From: Elusimicrobiota bacterium | GTDB lineage: Bacteria > Elusimicrobiota > Elusimicrobia > UBA1565 > UBA9628 | Assembly: GCA_023249645.1 (NCBI GenBank) | Contig: JAHFCF010000008.1 | Coordinates: 71,257-106,569 of the forward strand | Reading direction: 5' to 3' | Length of the DNA stretch: 35,313 nucleotides | Shown: positions 22,972-28,336 of the stretch, one piece after another | Layout: every line of letters begins with the position of its first letter | Numbering within the stretch: position 1 is the first letter of the stretch | The notes under the pieces: model-generated | What the model was told of the DNA's origin: nothing | The model's database searches: none | What the model saw: the letters and a program-made list of their open reading frames with translations, nothing else | Translations under genes and position numbers: made by a program

Positions 22972-24870
22972 ATGACCTCCAGGCGAGTCGCGATCACGGG
23001 CCTCGGCATCGTCTCGGCTGTCGGCCGCGGCAAGGCGGCCTTCTGGGACGCCCTGCTGTGCGGCAAGTCCGGCGCCGCGCCGGTCAAGAGTTTTCCGACA
23101 GAGGCCTATCGCACGCACCGGGGCTGCGAGGTCAAGGATCCCGCGGAGCGCAGCGCTTTGGCCTATGCTTTGGATGCCGCCAGACAAGCTTTAAGCGATG
23201 CAGGGGGGCTTTTGTCCGCTGGTATCACCTTGGGCACGACCTCCGGCGAATCCGTCGCCATCGAAGAAGCCCTGGCCCGCCAGGTGCGCGGCGGCAGCGT
23301 CGAGGCTCTCATGCGCGAGTCATTCCCGCATTTCCCCGGCGCCATCCCGGCCGCTGTGGCGCGGGCCTTGGGATTGAAGGGCCCCAATGTCCTGATCACT
23401 TCCGCCTGCGCCGCCGGGAATTTTGCCTTGGCTTCTGCTTTCGAGAAGATCGTCCGCGGCCAGGCTGACGCCATGCTGGCCGGGGGCGTGGACGTGTTCA
23501 ACGAGATGACCTACGCGGGCTTCAACCGCCTTTTGGCCGTGGCGCCCGAGATGTGCGCGCCGTTCTCCAAGGGCCGGCGCGGCATCCTCCCGGCGGAGGG
23601 CTGCGCCATCCTGGTATTGGAGGACATGGACATCGCCCTGAGTCGCGGCGCGCGCGTCTACGCCGAGATGCTGGGCTGGGGCGTCAGCTCCGACGCCTTT
23701 CACGTGACCATGCCGGATCTCGACGGCGTGGTCCGGGCCATGCAGGAGTGCCTCAAGAATTCCGGACTGAGCGCTCAGGACGTGGATTACGTCAGCGCCC
23801 ACGGCACGGGGACTTCGGCCAATGACAAGACCGAGACCGCGGCCATGAAGCGGGTCTTCGGGCCGCGCGTGCCGCCGATCTCCTCGATCAAGGGACACCT
23901 GGGCCATGCCATGGGAGCGGCCACGGCTCTGGAGGCCGCGGCCTGCTGTCTGGCCCTGGACACGGGCATGCTGCCGCCGACGATCAATTTCACGCCGGGC
24001 GACGCGGACTGCGACCTGGACTATGTGGCCGATGGGCCGCGGAAGGCCGATCCGCAGGTCATCCTCTCCAACGGCTTCGCCTTCGGCGGTGCCAATGCGG
24101 TCATCGCCTTGGCCAAGCCTGGGAGGCGTAAAGTTCCTTTGCCTCAGCCTGCCCCGAGACTGGTGATTACAGGCATGGCCGTGACGCGAGACCCAAATCC
24201 AGCGGTTTTGGCTGAGTCGCTTCTGCCTGACAAGGACCTGCGCTTCGTGGACAAGCCCATGGCCTATGCCTTGATCGCGGCGGTCCAGGCGCTCAAGGAT
24301 GCCGGCCTGGAGGCGGCGGATAAGGAGGAGATCGGGCTTGTGCTGGAGAGCTCCGGCGAGTTGGAAAGTCAGTTGCGCTTCAAGGCCGATCTTTTAAGCC
24401 AAGGGCCTTCGGGCGTCGAGCCCTTGATGTTTCCTTCGATTCTGGCCAACGCGCCTGCCAGCCGCACGGCGGTTCTTCTGGGTCTGAAGCTTTTGAACGA
24501 AAGCCTGGCCGGGTCCTTTCCCGGTGGCGAGTCTGCGCTGGCCTGCGCTTGCGATTTCCTCTCCAGGCGCGGTCAGGGCGTGGTGCTGGCCGGCGCTGTC
24601 TGGTCCTCCTTGTGCCGGGTTCCGGGATTGCCCGATGTCCCTGAGGGCGGCGTGATGTTCGTCGTGGAGACACTGGAAGGCGCCCTGGCCCGCAAGGCCA
24701 AGATTTATGCAGAGATTTCATCATGGAAGGAATCCTTTGATCCGGCTGCCAAGTCGCCGACTCCAGCGGACGGATTTTGGAAAGCGGTCCACAGCGGCGC
24801 GCGTGTCTGCCACGAGGCTCACGGCTTGTGGGGCGGCCGCATCAGCATTTCCCTGCGCCCAAAGACCTAG
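22972..24870 (+). CDS. Beta-ketoacyl synthase fused to degenerate ketosynthase domain
   Basis: 632 aa. Residues 1-385 form a full FabF-like ketosynthase: active-site Cys146 in TSACAAGN, His277 in SAHGTGTS, and His312 in KGHLGHAMGAA with Lys307. It would condense acyl-ACP with malonyl-ACP. From about residue 393 (APRLVITGMAVTRDPNP) a second, shortened ketosynthase-like domain follows; its nucleophile loop reads AGSFPGGESALACAC and the two histidine motifs are missing, so it resembles a chain-length-factor partner fused in cis. KS-CLF pairs are known in type II polyketide and aryl polyene systems, usually as separate genes. It has no Shine-Dalgarno and depends on the upstream toxin operon for transcription unless a promoter inside that operon serves it. 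Confidence 0.85.
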   Translation: MTSRRVAITGLGIVSAVGRGKAAFWDALLCGKSGAAPVKSFPTEAYRTHRGCEVKDPAERSALAYALDAARQALSDAGGLLSAGITLGTTSGESVAIEEALARQVRGGSVEALMRESFPHFPGAIPAAVARALGLKGPNVLITSACAAGNFALASAFEKIVRGQADAMLAGGVDVFNEMTYAGFNRLLAVAPEMCAPFSKGRRGILPAEGCAILVLEDMDIALSRGARVYAEMLGWGVSSDAFHVTMPDLDGVVRAMQECLKNSGLSAQDVDYVSAHGTGTSANDKTETAAMKRVFGPRVPPISSIKGHLGHAMGAATALEAAACCLALDTGMLPPTINFTPGDADCDLDYVADGPRKADPQVILSNGFAFGGANAVIALAKPGRRKVPLPQPAPRLVITGMAVTRDPNPAVLAESLLPDKDLRFVDKPMAYALIAAVQALKDAGLEAADKEEIGLVLESSGELESQLRFKADLLSQGPSGVEPLMFPSILANAPASRTAVLLGLKLLNESLAGSFPGGESALACACDFLSRRGQGVVLAGAVWSSLCRVPGLPDVPEGGVMFVVETLEGALARKAKIYAEISSWKESFDPAAKSPTPADGFWKAVHSGARVCHEAHGLWGGRISISLRPKT

Positions 24871-24927
24871 ACGTCTCTGGGTCTTTTGGCCCTTGGCGCT
24901 TTTTCCGGGACATGGTATTATGGATGC
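24857..24927 (+). promoter_or_regulatory. Conserved hairpin-promoter block, copy 2
   Basis: The inverted pair CCAAAGACC (24859-24867) and GGTCTTTTGG (24880-24889) spans the ketosynthase stop codon, with TTTT in the second arm; it may also end that transcript. Then -35 TTGGCG (24893-24898), 17-bp spacer, -10 TATTAT (24916-24921), and 6 nt to the ATG at 24928. The block is homologous to 16865-16935. Confidence 0.65.
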
Positions 24928-25224
24928 ATGGCCGACAATGACAATCAGCCCGCGACCAAGGCCGACATCAAGCGCGTTGTCGTTGAAGTCGTCAAAACCC
25001 TATCTAAAATCGATGAGGTAAGCGACAAGATTTCCGGCCTGGCTACTAAGAATGATTTTGACCGCATCATGAGGGCCATAGACGATTTTTCCGGGATTGC
25101 GAAGCATTATGAGCAGGCAGACCTCATTCGCGGGGATACTTTGATGAAAGTCGAAACTGAGATAGACGACCATGAGCGGCGCATCCAAAAACTGGAGTTG
25201 GCTCAGGGTGGGAGGGTTCTGTGA
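24928..25224 (+). CDS. Small coiled-coil protein, unknown function
   Basis: 98 aa, charged and almost entirely helical: DNQPATKADIKRVVVEVVKTLSKIDEVSDKISGLATKNDFDRIMRAIDDF, then ETEIDDHERRIQKLELA. Heptad spacing of Ile/Leu/Val suggests a coiled-coil. The start is fixed by the -10 box, which leaves 6 nt before the ATG, and predicts leaderless translation. A truncated copy with the same promoter block lies at 16730-16864. It overlaps the next small gene by 4 bp. Confidence 0.7.
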   Translation: MADNDNQPATKADIKRVVVEVVKTLSKIDEVSDKISGLATKNDFDRIMRAIDDFSGIAKHYEQADLIRGDTLMKVETEIDDHERRIQKLELAQGGRVL

Positions 25225-25436
25225 ACGAGGAATCCGCTGTGGAAAAAATTTGGGCGCGTCGAGCGGATGAATCTTTCCAAAATTTCTACGGCAGGCAGAT
25301 AGAGTGCGAGCAAAAGCATCTGTCTGAGTGCCGCGAGCCTGGATGCATCAAGTGCAAGGATGCCGAGGTGTTGATCCCCTATTATCACCAGCAGCTCCAA
25401 GAGCGCACTTGGCAGGCCAGCGCTCCCGGCCGCTGA
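25221..25436 (+). CDS. Small Cys-containing protein, unknown function
   Basis: 71 aa beginning at a GTG that overlaps the upstream stop (GTGA), so translation is coupled. Four cysteines in CEQKHLSECREPGCIKC could form a small zinc site (last pair CxxC) or a disulfide pair; no signal peptide is present, so metal binding is more likely. No family recognised. Repeat A begins 2 nt after its stop codon. Confidence 0.5.
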   Translation: MNEESAVEKIWARRADESFQNFYGRQIECEQKHLSECREPGCIKCKDAEVLIPYYHQQLQERTWQASAPGR

Positions 25437-25438
25437 TT

Positions 25439-25464
25439 TCAGTCAAAAATCAAGACCTGACCCC
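25439..25464 (-). repeat. Dispersed repeat A, copy 4 (inverted)
   Basis: On the minus strand it begins GGGGTCAGGTCTTGATTTTT and ends GACTGA, identical to copy 1 over its length. It fills the entire gap between the 25221 gene and the ATG at 25465. Confidence 0.85.
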
Positions 25465-26400
25465 ATGAAAAAAATCTGGCTTGCGCGCGCGGGGGTCCTG
25501 GCCCTGGTGATGGCCGCCTCCGGGGTGACCTTCGTGCTCGTGGCCGGGCCGGGGTTCTTCGGCTTCGGGCCTGGCGGCAGCGGACCGGTCTTTGCCAAGA
25601 AAAACAAGCAGCCGATTTGGGTTAATACGGCTGTCCCTTCTAGTCCTGGCGCGCCCTCTTCCTTGGACTTCATCCGCGCGAGCGTGGTCAGCGCCGTGCG
25701 GGCCGTGAAGTCCGTCACGGCCATCCTGACCCCTGAAGAGGCCCGGCGCTTGGGCCGGGGCGTGGAATTGGAGGAGGCATTGCCGGGCAATGTCTCGGTC
25801 GCCGAGAGCCGGGGAGAGGCCGTGGCCAGCGCGCTGCAAAGCGTGGAAACGCCCGGCTTTTCCAAGGGCAGGCCCCTGCGCCGCAGCTCCGGCCGGATCG
25901 CTCCCCAGCGGGCCGCGAAGCTCTCCCGTGATTTCAATAAGGTCCTCGCGAGCAACCTCGCGGTCGACGGTCCCCGCGCCGTGGCCCAGCTGGCTTGGGG
26001 GAGGAAGAACGGGGAGCTCGCCCGCCGCCGGACTGTCGAGGGCGCGGCCACGGGCACGGGTTTGGTCTATGACGGCAGCCAGGAGGGGCGCTTGAGCCCG
26101 GCACCGGCATCTCCTGCCGTGGATCCAGCTTCCGTGGTGCGCATCCCGGCCCTGGAAGACGAGGCTCAAAAGGCCGAGTCGGACGTGCTCCAATGCCGCC
26201 AAGCCGACCAGCGCTACGGTCCCCTGGAGGAGCGCCTCTCCGCTGACTACGCGAAGAAGGCCGCGGGCAACGCGCCGGCCGAGCAGGTCCGCCAGGCCTG
26301 CCAGTCCTACAACGACGCGCGCTGCCGTCACATTCTGGAGTGCCCCTTGACCGCGTCGGACGGCTGCCCGGCCGTTGACTGCGGTCTGTCGCCCCGTTAG
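25465..26400 (+). CDS. Membrane-anchored Ala-rich protein, unknown function
   Basis: 311 aa. An N-terminal signal anchor or uncleaved signal (residues 5-28, ARAGVLALVMAASGVTFVLVAG) is followed by a Pro/Ala/Arg-rich region and a C-terminal Cys-rich segment (LQCRQADQ, RQACQSYNDARCRHILECPL, GCPAVDCGLSPR; seven Cys) probably disulfide-bonded outside the cytoplasm. The architecture (short cytoplasmic end, one anchor, low-complexity region, Cys module) recalls the larger Ala/Gly-rich proteins of this island but no clear homology was seen. The ATG abuts repeat A with no Shine-Dalgarno, so its expression signals are unclear; read-through from the preceding small genes is possible. Confidence 0.6.
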   Translation: MKKIWLARAGVLALVMAASGVTFVLVAGPGFFGFGPGGSGPVFAKKNKQPIWVNTAVPSSPGAPSSLDFIRASVVSAVRAVKSVTAILTPEEARRLGRGVELEEALPGNVSVAESRGEAVASALQSVETPGFSKGRPLRRSSGRIAPQRAAKLSRDFNKVLASNLAVDGPRAVAQLAWGRKNGELARRRTVEGAATGTGLVYDGSQEGRLSPAPASPAVDPASVVRIPALEDEAQKAESDVLQCRQADQRYGPLEERLSADYAKKAAGNAPAEQVRQACQSYNDARCRHILECPLTASDGCPAVDCGLSPR

Positions 26401-26438
26401 CGTTGCCGCTGCACCGCCCCGCATGTCTTAATTGGAAA

Positions 26439-26482
26439 ATGTCCTATTACTTTTTGAAAAGTAATAGGACATCGTGTAAAAT
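26439..26482 (+). promoter_or_regulatory. Long inverted repeat with embedded promoter
   Basis: A near-perfect inverted repeat spans 26439-26472: 16-bp arms beginning ATGTCCTATTACTTTT, with a 2-nt centre. The -35 TTGAAA (26454-26459) starts in its centre; after 17 bp comes -10 TAAAAT (26477-26482), 6 nt before the ATG at 26489. It may be an autoregulatory operator or abutting terminal inverted repeats of an insertion sequence. Confidence 0.65.
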
Positions 26483-26488
26483 TCTCGC

Positions 26489-26683
26489 ATGTCCCGACCT
26501 CATGGCAGCCAGAAAACCTTGGAAGACCGGCGTCGCCGCGCCCTGGTCCTGTTCAGGCGGGGGGTGAGCGCCATCGAGACAGCCAGAAGGATCGGCTGCG
26601 CGCGCAGCGCGGTCTATGCCTGGTGGCAGGAAGGTCTCAGGCCCAAGCCGGTGCCGGGGCGTCCGCGCCAAGACTGGGAGTAA
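26489..26683 (+). CDS. Helix-turn-helix protein, probably an IS630-like transposase remnant
   Basis: 64 aa: RRRRALVLFRRGVSAIETARRIGCARSAVYAWWQEGLRPKPVPGRPR. This is the N-terminal HTH plus the PGRPR basic patch of IS630-type transposases, but it stops where the winged helix and catalytic DDE domain would begin; no continuation was found in the next 93 bp, which hold no recognisable feature. It could be a decayed transposase or a stand-alone HTH regulator that binds the long palindrome immediately upstream. The good promoter favours expression. Confidence 0.6.
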   Translation: MSRPHGSQKTLEDRRRRALVLFRRGVSAIETARRIGCARSAVYAWWQEGLRPKPVPGRPRQDWE

Positions 26684-26776
26684 TCTGCCGCTGCTTCTTC
26701 CGCAACATAAAATCCGCTGTATTGAATATTGCAAATACCCCGCTGGAATTTTATGCAATGCTGACGCGCCCTGTGA

Positions 26777-28213
26777 TCAAATATCCAGAAAAGCGATGCC
26801 GGATGGCGTCGTCGCGTATTTTTGGAGGCGGCTGCGGGGCTTGGCAGGCACTGTCGGAGCTAAAAGTCCGGCCGCGATCAAAGACTTTATGCCAGGCATG
26901 GCATGATCCCGTTTCTTTATGCTTATCTCCGACATGATTTCCTTAAGAAATCGCGGAGTTTTGCAGAATTGGAGAATGACCCGGTCGCGGGAGCTGACTT
27001 GCCCCCCACTTGCCCCCCACTTGCCCCCCACTTGCCCCCCGGCGGCGAGCCGGCGCGCCAGGAGAAGCTCGAAGAACGAAGTGAAGTGGAATACCGGCTC
27101 CGCGCACTTGGCCTGCGCCAGCAGATCGCGCATGCGCCCGATGCCGGTTCCGGTGCGCTCGATCTTGTTCGCCCGAAAGAGCAGGTCCGCGATGAGGGGA
27201 TTGCGGCGGATGCTGCGCCGGCCGAAATCCTCCGGCGGCAAGCCCGCAGGCAAGCCGCCAGGATTGACGATAGCCGCCCGATCCGGGAATATCTCGATGG
27301 AAATGTTTCCTCCCCTGACCGAGTAATCGCGGTGCGCGAAAGCGTTGACCAAGCCCTCCCGCAGAGCCGCCGCCGGGAATTCCGGATGCTCGATGCGGTC
27401 CATGCCCCGGATTTCATAGCGCACCGGCAGATGCTTGAGAAGGAAAACCTCGGCCTGATGGAGATTCTCCAATAAGCCGCCTTCAAGGTCCTTGCGGTCG
27501 AGAATGTGCAGGCGTTCCGGCGTCTGAAAAAGGACGCAGGCCACGCGGGCTTGGGGGAGGAAGTTGGACGGGTTTTTGGCGAAGAACAGGACCCCGGTGT
27601 TGTTGATCGTCAATCGCGGCCCCTGGCGCCGCGCGCAGCCCATGTTGATGAGCAGGTCTTCCGTGGAAAGCGATCCGGGGGATGCTCCGGACTCGCGCAA
27701 AAAGGTTCGGAACGCCTCCTCGTTGAAATCCTCAGGGCACCGAAAATCAGGGCAGTCTTGATGCTCGAAGATGACGGGCTCAAGCGAGCGGACAAACTCG
27801 ACAAGCTCATGCCGGTTGAGCTTCTGGCTGCTGGGGCCGGTTCGAAGGAAATAGCCCGAGGAGCAGCCGTGAGGTTTATGCGCGCCTTCCTCCACCTCGA
27901 TGAGGAGGAGCTCGTGCCCTCCATGTTTGAAGGGGGCCATATGGATGGCTACGGGTGGGTCGCAATGACGGGCGATGTCCTGGACCTGGGAAAGTAGGCG
28001 GTTGCTGACCGCGACGCCTTTCACCTTCCTGTCGTCCGTCACGCCGACATAAATGCGCCCGCCGGTCGAATTGGCGAACGCCACGAACTCCCGCGCCAGG
28101 GAATCCGAGACAGATTCTTTAAACTCAAGGAACTGGCCTTCCCAAGCCGAGAGGGCCAGAGTGAATTCCGACGCCATGGGCGGGTGCGCAGGCGGGCTCT
28201 GTTTCGGCAACAT
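26777..28213 (-). CDS. AlbA_2 (Schlafen-like) ATP-binding regulator, copy 2
   Basis: 478 aa. The N-terminal AlbA_2 domain has GQFLEFKESVSDSLAREFVAFANSTGGRIYVGV; then GVLFFAKNPSNFLPQA, and the GHKL-like region AALREGLVNAFAHRDYSVRGGNISIEIFPDRAAIVNPGG; RRNPLIADLLFRANKIERTGTGIGRM follows; the last about 70 residues form a winged helix. Between them is a Gly/Gln/Val linker from an 11-bp tandem repeat, residues about 392-406. It is the counterpart of the gene at 12142 and is divergent from the Ala/Gly-rich gene at 28337 with 123 bp between. The start ATG 28213 has a weak promoter (TTGCCT, TTTGAT ending 6 nt upstream); ATG 28177 is an alternative. The open frame extends to 29008 but that part shadows the 28337 gene. 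Confidence 0.85.
   Translation of the reverse strand: MLPKQSPPAHPPMASEFTLALSAWEGQFLEFKESVSDSLAREFVAFANSTGGRIYVGVTDDRKVKGVAVSNRLLSQVQDIARHCDPPVAIHMAPFKHGGHELLLIEVEEGAHKPHGCSSGYFLRTGPSSQKLNRHELVEFVRSLEPVIFEHQDCPDFRCPEDFNEEAFRTFLRESGASPGSLSTEDLLINMGCARRQGPRLTINNTGVLFFAKNPSNFLPQARVACVLFQTPERLHILDRKDLEGGLLENLHQAEVFLLKHLPVRYEIRGMDRIEHPEFPAAALREGLVNAFAHRDYSVRGGNISIEIFPDRAAIVNPGGLPAGLPPEDFGRRSIRRNPLIADLLFRANKIERTGTGIGRMRDLLAQAKCAEPVFHFTSFFELLLARRLAAGGQVGGKWGASGGQVSSRDRVILQFCKTPRFLKEIMSEISIKKRDHAMPGIKSLIAAGLLAPTVPAKPRSRLQKYATTPSGIAFLDI
26997..27040 (-). repeat. Four 11-bp tandem units inside the AlbA_2 gene
   Basis: Plus-strand unit ACTTGCCCCCC, four exact copies. On the coding strand it reads GGGGGGCAAGT and is translated through three frames as GGQVGGKWGASGGQV. 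Relatives usually show an in-frame 12-bp GGQV repeat; here each unit is one base short, so each gained or lost unit shifts the reading frame. Confidence 0.92.
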
Positions 28214-28298
28214 AACGATATCAAACGAAATTGACGGCGGTGAGGCAACTGCCCCTGGCACCCTCTCGTTAATTTTTGGTAAAGGCCGGCCCGCGCTA

Positions 28299-28327
28299 TT
28301 GACAAGGCGGGGGGTGCGTACTACACT
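28299..28327 (+). promoter_or_regulatory. Strong promoter of fourth Ala/Gly-rich gene, short leader
   Basis: TTGACA (28299-28304), 17-bp spacer, TACACT (28322-28327), 9 nt before the ATG at 28337; no Shine-Dalgarno can fit in the leader. Confidence 0.78.
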
Positions 28328-28336
28328 ATCTTCGCT

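Noticed and set aside
24857-24927. Hairpin-promoter block considered as a riboswitch
   Set aside because: The conserved hairpin lies upstream of the -35 box, so it would not be in the transcript of the small gene.
26997-27040. Tandem units considered as a CRISPR array
   Set aside because: The units are only 11 bp with no spacers, and lie inside a coding region.
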